NCBI GenBank assembly: GCA_044221555.1
Contig: JBGAOY010000025.1
Span: 1-58,507, forward strand
Source: JAEUJM01 sp044221555
GTDB taxonomy: Bacteria > Actinomycetota > Acidimicrobiia > Acidimicrobiales > DATDAH01
DNA: 58,507 bases
Direction of reading: 5' to 3'
The notes beneath the pieces were generated by a model. That model made no database searches. It saw only the letters and a list, made by a program, of their open reading frames with translations, and was not told the origin of the DNA. A program made the translations under genes and the position numbers. This document shows positions 24,527-32,585 of the stretch, in pieces (position 1 is the stretch's first letter; every line of letters begins with the position of its first letter).

Positions 24527-25579
24527 TCAGGACCAGAGCTCGGCCAGCGCCGGCGCATCCTCGGCGGCCTGGGCGGTGCCCGCGGCGAGGGCGGCGGCCA
24601 CCTGCTTCGGGTCCATGAGGGCGTCGAGGTCGAACGACGCCGGCCCCCGCAGGAGCGCCGGTGTGCCCGATCCCGCCAGCGCCCGCATCTCGCGGTCACG
24701 GCTGCCGGGCGCGGCCGTCATGCCCGCGTCGGTGGCCGGTGCGTGGGCGGCCAGCGACACCACGAGGGCCCGGCCGGCGCCGGCGGCGAGGTCGCAGTGG
24801 GTGCCGGTGCCGCTCACGCCGCCGTCCATGGCCCGCCGGTCGTGCAGCGGCTGCGGCGAGAACAGGCCGGGCACCGAGCTGCTGGCCGCGGCGGCCCGGG
24901 CGACGGAGATCCCCGAACCGGCGTCGACCACCAGGCGCTCGCCGGTGTAGGCGTCGACCGCCGTGGTGTGGAGCGCCGCCGGCCACCTGCGGATGGCCAG
25001 CACTGCAGCCACGCTGCGACGCAGCCGGTCGGGGGGCGGTGCCTGGGCGGCGAGCGCGGCGTGCCCGATGTGGCGGATGGTGTCGGGTGCGGCGTCGGTG
25101 GCGCCGCCGAACAGCTCGAGCGCCCGTTGCTGGCTGGGCTCGAGGTCGCGGTCGCCGGACAGGACGCCCAGCAGGGCCGGCACCCGCGCCAGGAACTCCA
25201 CCTCGCCGGCGACGCGGTGCAGGCGGCCGGCCGACACTATGGCCGCCACCAGCGATCCGGCCGACGTGCCCACGATCAGGTCGGCCTCGTCGATGGCGAC
25301 CCCGCGCGTGGTGAGGCCGTGCAGGTAGGCCACCTGCCAGGCGACGAACCACAGCCCGCCGCCCCCGAGGACCAGGGCGCGGTCGTGGCCGGCGCCGGAT
25401 CGGGCCTCGAACGAGATAGGGCGGGCCAGCGCCGTGTCGGCGGCCGCCGCGGCGTCGATCGTGGACGGGGCCGCGCCGTCGACACGGCCATCAGCCGCAT
25501 CGTCGACTGCGGGGTCGGCTGCGGGGTCGACCGCGGGGTCGTCCGTGGGGCCGTCGTCGATGGCGTCGTCGTCGGGCAT
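24527..25579 (-). CDS. Patatin-like phospholipase
   Basis: 350 aa. Patatin features: oxyanion-hole ALVLGGGGLWF, nucleophile elbow VGTSAGSLVAAI, and catalytic Asp in AMDGGVSGTG. It is a probable cytoplasmic acyl hydrolase (no signal peptide). The first about 45 residues are Asp/Ala/Pro repeats (DPAVDPAADPAVDD) encoded by a 12-bp tandem repeat. The start codon overlaps the HxlR stop (TGATG), so the hydrolase is expressed with that regulator. It is convergent with the DUF6328 gene. Confidence 0.9.
   Translation of the reverse strand: MPDDDAIDDGPTDDPAVDPAADPAVDDAADGRVDGAAPSTIDAAAAADTALARPISFEARSGAGHDRALVLGGGGLWFVAWQVAYLHGLTTRGVAIDEADLIVGTSAGSLVAAIVSAGRLHRVAGEVEFLARVPALLGVLSGDRDLEPSQQRALELFGGATDAAPDTIRHIGHAALAAQAPPPDRLRRSVAAVLAIRRWPAALHTTAVDAYTGERLVVDAGSGISVARAAAASSSVPGLFSPQPLHDRRAMDGGVSGTGTHCDLAAGAGRALVVSLAAHAPATDAGMTAAPGSRDREMRALAGSGTPALLRGPASFDLDALMDPKQVAAALAAGTAQAAEDAPALAELWS
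25506..25553 (-). repeat. 12-bp minisatellite (4 units) in the patatin N-terminus
   Basis: ACTGCGGGGTCG, GCTGCGGGGTCG, ACCGCGGGGTCG, TCCGTGGGGCCG in tandem (plus-strand sequence). On the minus strand each unit adds four residues of the type DPAV/DPAA, so copy number can change without breaking the frame. Confidence 0.8.
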
Positions 25580-26049
25580 CAGGCCGAGAGGGGGGCGATG
25601 TCGGGGCGGTGGTCGACGGCCTCGATGTCGCGGGCGGTGAGCGGGTCGCCGCATGCCGGGCAGGCCAGGTGGGGGTGGATGGTGGCGCCGCAGGTCCGAT
25701 GGCGCAGCTCGACGACGGGCGGGGCGGCGGCGTCGGTCATCCAGCGCTCGCCCCACTCGAGCAGCGAGATGACCACCGGGTAGAGGTCGAGGCCCTTCTC
25801 GGTGAGCCGGTACTCGTAGCGGTCGGGGCGCTCGGAGTAGCGGCGGCGCTCGAACACGCCCTCGTCCACGAGCATCTTCAGGCGTTCGGCCAGCACGGGC
25901 CGGGGCGCGCCGGTGCGCTCCTGGAACTGCTCGAAGCGGCGCACCCGCCAGAAGGCCTCGCGCAGCACCAGCATCGTCCACCGGTCGCCCAGCACGGACA
26001 GCGAGCGGGCAACCGGGCAGCTCTGGTCGCCGATCTCGCTCCATCGCAT
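25579..26049 (-). CDS. HxlR-type winged-helix transcriptional regulator
   Basis: 156 aa. HxlR features: SCPVARSLSVLGDRWTMLVL with the conserved N-terminal Cys, RPVLAERLKMLVDEGVFERR as recognition helix and wing, YRLTEKGLDLYPVV, and a C-terminal tail with two more Cys pairs (HLACPACGDPL). The Cys residues suggest redox or electrophile sensing as in HypR-type members. Divergent from the PaaI gene across 53 bp that hold a palindrome; the patatin gene is coupled downstream. The ATG is 6 nt after TAGGGT, so the message is probably leaderless. Confidence 0.92.
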   Translation of the reverse strand: MRWSEIGDQSCPVARSLSVLGDRWTMLVLREAFWRVRRFEQFQERTGAPRPVLAERLKMLVDEGVFERRRYSERPDRYEYRLTEKGLDLYPVVISLLEWGERWMTDAAAPPVVELRHRTCGATIHPHLACPACGDPLTARDIEAVDHRPDIAPLSA

Positions 26050-26055
26050 GGTGTG

Positions 26056-26096
26056 ACCCTAGTCATAGTGAGTTCTGTTTCAAAACGTACTACGTT
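26056..26096. promoter_or_regulatory. Overlapping divergent leaderless promoters with HxlR operator
   Basis: On the minus strand TAGGGT (26061-26056) lies 6 nt before the HxlR ATG. On the plus strand TACGTT (26091-26096) lies 6 nt before the PaaI ATG and is itself the right arm of the perfect palindrome AACGTA-C-TACGTT (26084-26096). Binding at the palindrome would block the PaaI promoter and might influence the divergent one. Confidence 0.6.
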
Positions 26097-26102
26097 CCGA
26101 AT

Positions 26103-26651
26103 ATGAACTCACTGGGGACGACGAACACATCGGGGACTGTGGTGGATCTGGCCGCGGGTGATCGCACGGCGGGTGACCGCGCGGCAGGTGACCGCGGCGC
26201 GGGGGGATCGCGCAGCGGTCTCGAGCAACTGCGCTGGATCAAGGAGCGGGGACCCGCCGCGGTGGGCGTGGCCGGCCTGCTGGACATGGAGATGGAGGAC
26301 CTCGGCTCGGGCCACGTGGTGTTCTCCGCCCGGACCCGACCCGACTTCGGCAACCCGCAGGGCACCCTCCACGGAGGGATCACCGCCACCCTGCTCGACT
26401 CGGCCATGGCCTGTGCCGTCTTCAGCGCCCTGCCCCCCGGGTCGACGTCGACCACGCTCGACCTGTCGGTCCGGTACCTGCGCAGCGCCCCGCTGGACGG
26501 CACCCGGCTGTGGGCGGTGGGCGACCTGGTGCATCGCGGCCGCACCGTGGCCACCGCCGAGGCCCGGTTGGTGGACGACCGCGACCGCCTGATCGCTACC
26601 GCGACGACCACTTGCATGGTGATCCCCAGCACCGGGGAGGCCGTGGCATGA
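26103..26651 (+). CDS. PaaI-type acyl-CoA thioesterase (hotdog fold)
   Basis: 182 aa. The hotdog core has NPQGTLHGGITATLLDSAMA, with the Asn and HGG of PaaI thioesterases, then STTLDLSVRYLRSAPLDG and RGRTVATAEARLVDD. It hydrolyses CoA esters, probably of medium-chain or aromatic acids (inferred). Residues about 17-33 are three GDRxA-type repeats from a 15-bp minisatellite (26154-26198). Expression starts at a probable leaderless promoter under the HxlR palindrome. The stop overlaps the next gene by ATGA. Confidence 0.9.
   Translation: MNSLGTTNTSGTVVDLAAGDRTAGDRAAGDRGAGGSRSGLEQLRWIKERGPAAVGVAGLLDMEMEDLGSGHVVFSARTRPDFGNPQGTLHGGITATLLDSAMACAVFSALPPGSTSTTLDLSVRYLRSAPLDGTRLWAVGDLVHRGRTVATAEARLVDDRDRLIATATTTCMVIPSTGEAVA
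26154..26198 (+). repeat. 15-bp minisatellite (3 units) in the PaaI N-terminus
   Basis: GCGGGTGATCGCACG, GCGGGTGACCGCGCG and GCAGGTGACCGCGGC lie in tandem and encode five-residue repeats of the type AGDRx. In frame, located ahead of the catalytic domain. Confidence 0.8.
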
Positions 26652-27148
26652 GCACGAGGACAGGGATCACGAGGACAGGGATGAGGACGAGCACGAGGAC
26701 AGGGACGAGCACGAGGACGAGGCGGGGCACGAGGCCGGCCGATCCCAAGGTGGCCCTGCTGCGCGGCCTGCCGAGCCTCGCCGGCGTGCGCGAGCGCGAG
26801 CTGGCCGCGGTGGCCCCGATGGTCGAGCAGCTCGAGGTGCCCGCGGGCACGGTGCTGGTCTCGGAGGGCGCGACCTGCCACGAGGTGCTGCTCGTGCTGC
26901 ACGGCCACGGGATCGTGTCGGTCGGCGGGGCGCCCGTGGGCCGGGTCGGGCCCGGCGACGTGGTCGGCGACCTCGCCGTCCGCCAGGGCACGCCCCACGA
27001 GACCACGGTCACCGCCGACGGCCCGATCCACCTGCTGGTGGCCGGGCCCGAGAGCTACCGGGCGTTCGTGCGCCACCCCGTGATCGTGCGGGCGGCGGCG
27101 GCCGGCCTCAGCGACCGCCTGCGCCGCGCCGACGCCGCCCTGCTCTGA
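26648..27148 (+). CDS. Cyclic nucleotide-binding-domain protein
   Basis: 166 aa. The core is a Crp/cNMP-binding beta-roll: LRGLPSLAGVRERELAAVAP, then VEQLEVPAGTVLVSEGATCH, HGIVSVGGAPVGRVGPGDVV, GDLAVRQGTPHETTVTADG. The phosphate-cassette region GDLAVRQGTPHETT is a diverged form of the usual GE-[L/I]AL----R[A/S], so nucleotide binding is uncertain. There is no DNA-binding domain. The N-terminal about 30 residues are Ser/Thr/Arg/Gly repeats (STRTGITRTGM) from repetitive DNA (CACGAGGACAGGGA several times). ATGA overlap with the thioesterase gene suggests it may regulate or partner that enzyme. Confidence 0.85.
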   Translation: MSTRTGITRTGMRTSTRTGTSTRTRRGTRPADPKVALLRGLPSLAGVRERELAAVAPMVEQLEVPAGTVLVSEGATCHEVLLVLHGHGIVSVGGAPVGRVGPGDVVGDLAVRQGTPHETTVTADGPIHLLVAGPESYRAFVRHPVIVRAAAAGLSDRLRRADAALL

Positions 27149-27215
27149 CGGCCACGACCACATCGTCGGCCCCGGGTGTGACAGTGGAGCGGGGCTCGCC
27201 GCCTTTCAGGGCGAG

Positions 27216-27689
27216 ATGGCAGACGGGGACGCGATGGCCGACGAGGACGAGTTCACCGAGTTCGTCCGCCGGGTCGAGCCGCGGCTCCAGCAGGCGATGG
27301 TGGCGCGTGTCGGACCCGCCCGCGCCCCCGACGCGGTGGCCGAGGCGCTGGTGTACGCGTGGCAGCACTGGCCGCGCGTTCGGGCGATGACGAACCCCGC
27401 CGGGTACGTGTACCGGACCGCGGTGAGCCGCTCACGCGTGCGGCGCCTCCGCCCGGACTTCCCCGTGCCCGATCGGGGACGACTGCCGGACGTGGACCCG
27501 CGGTTGCCGGCCGCGATGGCGGCGCTCAGCGAGCGCCAGCGGGTCGCCGTGTTCCTCGTCGTCGCGTGCGACTGGAGCTACGAGCAGGTGGCGGAATGGC
27601 TCGATGTGAGCGTGTCGACGGTTCGCAACCATCTCAACCGAGGGTTGGCCCGATTGCGCGAGGTGCTGGAGGTGGCGTCGCATGCCTGA
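27216..27689 (+). CDS. ECF-like sigma factor (sigma-70 region 2/4)
   Basis: 157 aa. A short, diverged region 2 (DAVAEALVYAWQHWPRVRAM, NPAGYVYRTAVSRSRVRRL) and a clear region 4 (ALSERQRVAVFLVVACDWSY, EQVAEWLDVSVSTVRNHLNR, GLARLREVLE). It resembles the SigM/SigE-type small factors of actinobacteria. It overlaps the next gene by 8 nt, and that gene encodes a single-pass membrane protein, the usual arrangement for a sigma/anti-sigma pair. ATG at 27216 chosen; ATG at 27234 is possible. Confidence 0.85.
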   Translation: MADGDAMADEDEFTEFVRRVEPRLQQAMVARVGPARAPDAVAEALVYAWQHWPRVRAMTNPAGYVYRTAVSRSRVRRLRPDFPVPDRGRLPDVDPRLPAAMAALSERQRVAVFLVVACDWSYEQVAEWLDVSVSTVRNHLNRGLARLREVLEVASHA

Positions 27690-28749
27690 TGTGGAGGAGC
27701 AGCTCCGACGGTACGGGTCCACGTTGCTGTCGGACCTCGACCCGATCGACCCTGGCACGGTCATGGCTCGCGGCCGGGGCGCGTGGCGTGAGCACCGGGT
27801 GCTCGTCGGGGTGGGCGTGGCGCTGGTGGCGGCCCTGGTGGTCGGTCTCGCGGTGGCCTACGACGGGTCGCGGGGCCAACACATCGAGACCGTCGGCCAG
27901 CCGGTGGGGCCGACGTCGACCGCGAGCGCTCCGACGGATCCCGTTCCCACGACGGTGGCGGCCGCCGGGTCGGTTCCGGACCCTCGCCTGCTCCTCCTGG
28001 AGGAGGGCTGGCAGGTGACGCGCGCCGACGAGGGGGCCAACACGGGCGAGATGACCCTCGACCGAGGCGATCAGGAGGTGGAGCTGCGCTGGAACGAAGC
28101 GAACCAGTACCCGTACACCGTCGAGGACCGACGCGCCTCCGCCGACCAGGAGTCGAGGATCGTCGTCGCGGGTGCAGAGGGCGTCGTGTTCCGCTACGAG
28201 GAGTCGGACCAGTTCACCGCGATCTGGCGGGACGGCGACCACACCTTCGAGCTCGTGGGCGAGCCCTTCGGGAGCATGGACGAGTTCCGCGTGACGGCGG
28301 CGACCCTCAGCGCCGTCGATGAGGCAACCTGGTTGGCGGCGATGCCGGACAGCGTCGTCACACGCGACGACCGCGCGGCCGTCGTGGCCGAGATGCTGGC
28401 CGACATCCCCCTGCCCCCCGGGTTCGACGTCGATGCGCTGACCGCCGCGGGGTTCGGGATCTCGGATCGCTACCAATTGGGCGCCGAGGTCACCGGTGCC
28501 GTCGCGTGTGCGTGGATCGCGCAGTGGCGGGACGCTCGAGAAGCGGGTGACCGCCAGGCCGAGGTGGAGGCGGTCGACGCGATGGCAACCGCCCATGACT
28601 GGGAGATCCTGCGCGAGATGACCGCCGACGGGGCGTGGTCGTTGGTGCTGTGGGGGTACGCCGACGCGATCGCCGGCGACAGCCCCGCCGACAGACCGGG
28701 GAGCCCCCCCGCCGACTCCGGCGTTCGGAGCGCCCTCGGCTGTCGTTGA
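27682..28749 (+). CDS. Single-pass membrane protein, possible anti-sigma factor/sensor
   Basis: 355 aa. A cytoplasmic N-terminus of about 35 residues (PDVEEQLRRYGSTLLSDLDP) precedes one membrane segment (VLVGVGVALVAALVVGLAVA), a Thr/Pro-rich stalk and a large extracytoplasmic region without recognised domain (acidic, few Cys: CAWIAQW near the end and a terminal LGC). The 8-nt overlap with the sigma gene and topology suggest it holds or senses for the sigma factor, but the N-terminus lacks an obvious zinc-binding anti-sigma motif. Function is inferred from context. Confidence 0.7.
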   Translation: MPDVEEQLRRYGSTLLSDLDPIDPGTVMARGRGAWREHRVLVGVGVALVAALVVGLAVAYDGSRGQHIETVGQPVGPTSTASAPTDPVPTTVAAAGSVPDPRLLLLEEGWQVTRADEGANTGEMTLDRGDQEVELRWNEANQYPYTVEDRRASADQESRIVVAGAEGVVFRYEESDQFTAIWRDGDHTFELVGEPFGSMDEFRVTAATLSAVDEATWLAAMPDSVVTRDDRAAVVAEMLADIPLPPGFDVDALTAAGFGISDRYQLGAEVTGAVACAWIAQWRDAREAGDRQAEVEAVDAMATAHDWEILREMTADGAWSLVLWGYADAIAGDSPADRPGSPPADSGVRSALGCR

Positions 28750-28767
28750 CCGGCAGTGGTCGGGGGT

Positions 28768-29898
28768 TCAGATGCAGGCGTAGAGCGCATCGATCAAGGC
28801 GCGGTTGCGGCTGCTCTGCCATCGGGGGACCACGTGGTTCATCACGTAGCCGAAGGCCACGCCGGCATCGGGGTCGGCGAAGCCCAGGGCACCACCGGTG
28901 CCGAAGTGGCCGAAGCTGCGGGGGTTCGGCCCCAGCGGGCGTCGCTCGCTGGTGGGCACGAACCCGAGCCCGAAGGCCACGCGCTCGCCGAGGATCGGGC
29001 ACGGCCCCACGGAGTGCGGCCGGGTGGCGTCGGCCAGTAGTGCCGGCGACAGCAACGGCTGGGCCGGGTCGAGGAGCGCGGCGTAGAACCCCGCGACGCC
29101 CCGCGCCGAGGCATGGGTGTTGGTGGACGGCACCTGCGCCGCGCGCCACTCGGAGGTGTTCACCACGCCGACCGACGAGTAGCCCGGTGGGTTGAAGTGG
29201 GCCAGCGCGTTCATCAACGCGTCGCCCTCCAGGCCCTCGAATTCGATCTGGCCGAACGGCGCGCCCGGGGCCCACACGATGTCTGCACAGCGGGCCAGGT
29301 GCTCGGCGGGCACGCCGACCCACAGGTCGAGGCCGCGTGGCGCCACGGCCGACCGCAGCCGAGCGCCCGGCGGCTCGCCCGACACCCGGCGGACGATCTC
29401 GCCCACCAGGTGACCGAACGTGTTGGTGTGGTAGCCGTGGCGGGTGCCGGGCTCCCACCACGGGTCGGTGGCCGCCAGCGCCGACGCCATGCGCTCCCAG
29501 TCCCACAGGTCGGCGTCGGTCAGGGTCTCGCGGATGGCGGGCACGCCGGCGCGGTGGCTGAGGGCATGGGCCACGGTGGCGGCGCCCTTCCCGCCGACCG
29601 CGAACTCGGGCCACACGTCGGCGATCGGCGTGTCGAGCGCGAGGGCGCCGGCGTCCACGAGCTGCAGCGCCAGGGTGGCCACGACGGCCTTGCCCACCGA
29701 GTACACGTCGACCAGCGTGTCGGCCGCCCACGGGCGGGTGCGGTCCTCGTCGGCCCACCCGCCCCACAGGTCGACCACCACCTGGCCCCGCACCATCACG
29801 CAGAGCCCGGCACCCACCTCGCCCCGGTCGGCGAAGTTGTCCGAGAAGGCCCGGGCCACCGCCTCGAAGCCCGGCGCGCAGTCGCCGTGCGCCGTCAC
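28768..29898 (-). CDS. Serine beta-lactamase-fold hydrolase (esterase EstB-like)
   Basis: 376 aa. Beta-lactamase superfamily motifs: SxxK as DVYSVGKAVVA (SVGK at 67-70), a Tyr motif in HGYHTNTFGHL and HxG in GHFGTGGALGF. Members of this group in actinobacteria are esterases or D-amino-peptidase-like, rarely true antibiotic lactamases; no signal peptide is seen, so a cytoplasmic esterase is likely. The GTG start overlaps the stop of the WS/DGAT gene (GTGA), linking an acyl-ester hydrolase to a wax ester/triacylglycerol synthase. Confidence 0.9.
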   Translation of the reverse strand: MTAHGDCAPGFEAVARAFSDNFADRGEVGAGLCVMVRGQVVVDLWGGWADEDRTRPWAADTLVDVYSVGKAVVATLALQLVDAGALALDTPIADVWPEFAVGGKGAATVAHALSHRAGVPAIRETLTDADLWDWERMASALAATDPWWEPGTRHGYHTNTFGHLVGEIVRRVSGEPPGARLRSAVAPRGLDLWVGVPAEHLARCADIVWAPGAPFGQIEFEGLEGDALMNALAHFNPPGYSSVGVVNTSEWRAAQVPSTNTHASARGVAGFYAALLDPAQPLLSPALLADATRPHSVGPCPILGERVAFGLGFVPTSERRPLGPNPRSFGHFGTGGALGFADPDAGVAFGYVMNHVVPRWQSSRNRALIDALYACI

Positions 29899-31403
29899 CG
29901 CGCCTCAGCCCCGAGGGGCGGCGGCACCACGTCGACCCCCAGGCGCCCGAGCTCGTCGCTGAGGGCGTGGTGCAGGGCGGTGAGGTCGGGGCACGCGTCG
30001 ACGTCGGCGATGATCGTGACCGCCAGGGTGCCTGCGTAGGACAGCGCTGCGAACGACACGGTGACGTTCCCCGTGGTGATGGTGAGGGCCACCACGTCGG
30101 TGATCCGCGCCCCCAGGAACGTCAGCACCTCGGCCGGGCCCCGCACGTTGGTGGTGAAGGTGTGCACCAGTCGTTGCCGGTTGATGAACCAGCGGAACAC
30201 ACCCACCGCGGCCAGCAGGCGGAACACCGGGCCGACGATCGCCGACGACGCGCCCCGGGGCGTCTGCTTTGCGGCGCGGGTGCGTTCAGCCACCGCCGCG
30301 AGCCGAGCGGCAGGGTCGCCGGCGGTGGGTATGCGCACGGGCACCACGCCGACGTCGTTGCCCAGCTCGGCGGCCGTGGTCGACGTCCTCGCCGACATCG
30401 GCACCGACACCACGAGCTCGCCGACGTGCTCGCCGCGCGTCGCCAGCACCGTGCCGAGGGCGCCGCCGACGGCGGTGAGCACGACGTCGTTCACCGTGGC
30501 GCCGTGCTCGTGGGCCCGACGCCGGAGCTGCTCGACGTCGGCCCGGACCACGGCGAAGTGACGGCCCGCCCCGGTGGGCTGGTTCAGCGAGCATCGCGTC
30601 GGCCTCTCGCCGCCCCCGACGCGGAGCTGGGCCAGCGCGGCCCGCACCCGGCCCGCGGCCACGCCCAGTCGGCCGACGGCCCGGGTCCGCGATCGGAGGG
30701 CGTCGCGCCGCAGCGCGCCGGTGCCCGGCGGCGGCTGCGGGAACGGGCGGGCCGGCGCGGCCGGCGACGTCGACGCGAGCGGTGCTGCGGGTGCCGCTGA
30801 TGATGTCGGCGACACCGCCGGCGATGTCGACGCGAGCGATGTCGACGCGGGCGCTGGCGGTGCTGGCGATGCTGCCGGCGAGGCCGGCGACGATCCGGGC
30901 GACGCCGGGCCGGGCGATCCGGCCGGCGCACCATCGACCAGGTTGGCGAGCACGGCCAGCCCCCCGATGCCGTCGGCCAGCACGTGGTGGAAGGCCACCA
31001 CCAGGGCCACACCGCCGGCGCGCAGCCCGCTGACCACCGTCAGGCGCCACAGCGGGCGGTCGCGGGGCAACGGTGTGCCCACCACCTCGGCGGCGACGCG
31101 GAGCAGGGCGCGCTCGTCGCCGGGCCCCGGGCACCGCCGGTGGGCGAGGTGGTGGGCGGGCGAGAAGTGGGCGTCGTCGACCCAGACCGGCCGGCCGCCG
31201 CCGACGGGAGTGGGCAGCAGCACCTGGCGCAGGCGGGGCACGCTCGTCAGCCGGTCGCCGATGGCGGCGAGGGCCGCGCCGGGATCGACGCCGGCGGCCG
31301 CGTCGAGCAGCAGGACCGCCCCCACCTGCATGGGGGCAGGGCCGACGTCGGTCGCCAGCGCGACGAGGTCGTCGGGCGTGGCCCGGTCGATCGCTCGATC
31401 CAC
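29895..31403 (-). CDS. Wax ester synthase/diacylglycerol acyltransferase (WS/DGAT)
   Basis: 502 aa. Bifunctional WS/DGAT family: catalytic HHxxxDG as VAFHHVLADGIGG, then NDVVLTAVGGALGTVLATRG and the C-terminal VPMSARTSTTAAELGNDVG and NVRGPAEVLTFLG blocks. It makes storage triacylglycerols or wax esters from acyl-CoA. Between the HHVLADG and the second domain lies a Pro/Ala/Ser-rich linker of about 70 residues, longer than I expect. The GTG at 31403 gives the family N-terminus; upstream sequence in frame overlaps uppP on the other strand and is rejected. Confidence 0.92.
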   Translation of the reverse strand: MDRAIDRATPDDLVALATDVGPAPMQVGAVLLLDAAAGVDPGAALAAIGDRLTSVPRLRQVLLPTPVGGGRPVWVDDAHFSPAHHLAHRRCPGPGDERALLRVAAEVVGTPLPRDRPLWRLTVVSGLRAGGVALVVAFHHVLADGIGGLAVLANLVDGAPAGSPGPASPGSSPASPAASPAPPAPASTSLASTSPAVSPTSSAAPAAPLASTSPAAPARPFPQPPPGTGALRRDALRSRTRAVGRLGVAAGRVRAALAQLRVGGGERPTRCSLNQPTGAGRHFAVVRADVEQLRRRAHEHGATVNDVVLTAVGGALGTVLATRGEHVGELVVSVPMSARTSTTAAELGNDVGVVPVRIPTAGDPAARLAAVAERTRAAKQTPRGASSAIVGPVFRLLAAVGVFRWFINRQRLVHTFTTNVRGPAEVLTFLGARITDVVALTITTGNVTVSFAALSYAGTLAVTIIADVDACPDLTALHHALSDELGRLGVDVVPPPLGAEAR

Positions 31404-31446
31404 CGGTGAAGTGTCGCAGGCGGCACCGGCCGGACGAAGATGGTGC

Positions 31447-32481
31447 GTGCCCGAGATCCACCGCCGTCCGGTCCACCGGACCCCCCGCCGGACAGCCCGC
31501 CGGACATCCCGCCGAACAGCGCTGTTGCGCCTGGGCGCGATCGGCGTCGTGCTGGCGCTGGTGGTGGCCTTCCCCGGTGAGGCCCTGGCGTTGGCCCGCG
31601 ACACGTCGCCGGTCACCGACAACCTGCTGACGTGGTGGAAGGCGGCGATCCTGGGGATCGTCGAGGGCGTCACCGAGTACCTGCCCATCTCGTCCACCGG
31701 GCACCTGCTGATCACGGCGCGGCTCCTCGACCTGCCCGACGCCAAGGGCAGCGCCGGTCTCGAGGCGGTGAACACCTACGCCATCGCCATCCAGTTCGGC
31801 GCCATCCTGGCCGTGGTCGGCCTGTTCTGGCGCCGCTTCGTCGACATGGTGCAGGGGCTGTTCGGGCGCAACGCCGAGGGGCGTCACCTGCTGATCACGC
31901 TGGTGATCGCCTTCGTGCCCTCGGCGGCGCTCGGCGTGCTGTTCGACGACAAGATCGAGGAGGCCCTGTTCGGGCCGTGGCCGGTGATCGCCGCGTGGGT
32001 CGCGGGCGGCGCGCTCATCCTGGTGCTCGAGCGCACCGGCCGCATCCCCGACCGCGGCGTTCCCGGCGCCGAGCCCGGGCACGACCGGTTGAGCGCCATC
32101 ACCTATCAGCAGGCGCTGATCATCGGTCTGGCCCAGTGCGCCGCGCTGTGGCCGGGAACCAGTCGGTCGCTGGCCACCATCCTCGGCGCGCTGCTCGTCG
32201 GCGTGGCCCTGCCGGCGGCGGTGGAGTTCAGCTTCCTGCTCGGGTTCGCCACCCTCTCGGCGGCGACCGGCTACAAGCTGGTGAAGGACGGCGGCAACCT
32301 CGTCGACCAGTTCGGTGTGGCCACGCCGCTCATCGGCGCCGGCTTCGCGTTCGTGTCGGCGGTGCTGGCCATCAAGTGGCTGGTGCGCTACCTCGAGCGC
32401 CACGACCTGTCGATCTTCGCCTGGTACCGCTTCGCGGTCGCCGGCTTGGCCGTCCTGCTGATCGCCACGTCCGTCATCTGA
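31447..32481 (+). CDS. uppP: Undecaprenyl-diphosphatase UppP (BacA family)
   Basis: 344 aa, longer than the usual about 270. Core motifs are intact: ILGIVEGVTEYLPISSTGHL (the E-x3-E and P-x-S-STGH active-site loop) and LWPGTSRSLATI; eight hydrophobic segments follow. It dephosphorylates undecaprenyl diphosphate in the membrane for recycling of the peptidoglycan carrier lipid and can give bacitracin resistance. The extra N-terminus is Arg-rich with a 12-bp DNA repeat, then one hydrophobic stretch (LGAIGVVLALVVAFPGEALA). GTG at 31447 is the first start after the divergent WS/DGAT gene; an internal start would give a normal-length protein. Confidence 0.93.
   Translation: MPEIHRRPVHRTPRRTARRTSRRTALLRLGAIGVVLALVVAFPGEALALARDTSPVTDNLLTWWKAAILGIVEGVTEYLPISSTGHLLITARLLDLPDAKGSAGLEAVNTYAIAIQFGAILAVVGLFWRRFVDMVQGLFGRNAEGRHLLITLVIAFVPSAALGVLFDDKIEEALFGPWPVIAAWVAGGALILVLERTGRIPDRGVPGAEPGHDRLSAITYQQALIIGLAQCAALWPGTSRSLATILGALLVGVALPAAVEFSFLLGFATLSAATGYKLVKDGGNLVDQFGVATPLIGAGFAFVSAVLAIKWLVRYLERHDLSIFAWYRFAVAGLAVLLIATSVI
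31486..31521 (+). repeat. 12-bp minisatellite (3 units) in the UppP N-terminus
   Basis: CGCCGGACAGCC, CGCCGGACATCC, CGCCGAACAGCG in tandem, encoding RRTA/RRTS/RRTA. In frame and ahead of the first hydrophobic segment. Confidence 0.75.
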
Positions 32482-32520
32482 CCGCGGCGGCGATGCGGGC
32501 GTCACACCCGAAAACCAGCC

Positions 32521-32570
32521 GAACTGGCGCCCGATCCTGCTGCTGGGACAACCGAATCGGGCGCCAGTTC
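32521..32570. terminator. Intergenic palindrome, family B, copy 1 (perfect 15-bp stem)
   Basis: GAACTGGCGCCCGAT (32521-32535), a 20-nt loop and the exact complement ATCGGGCGCCAGTTC (32556-32570), between convergent uppP and monooxygenase genes. It is well placed to terminate both. A related sequence is at 34547-34590. Confidence 0.75.
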
Positions 32571-32585
32571 GCGTTGTTCGCGGGC

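Noticed and set aside
28768..29898. Antibiotic beta-lactamase as the role of the SxxK hydrolase
   Set aside because: No signal peptide and the motifs fit the esterase-like branch. It is coupled to a lipid acyltransferase gene.
31404..31775. Extended N-terminus for WS/DGAT
   Set aside because: It would lie on the complement of the uppP coding start and is Arg/Ser-rich. Family similarity begins at the GTG 31403.
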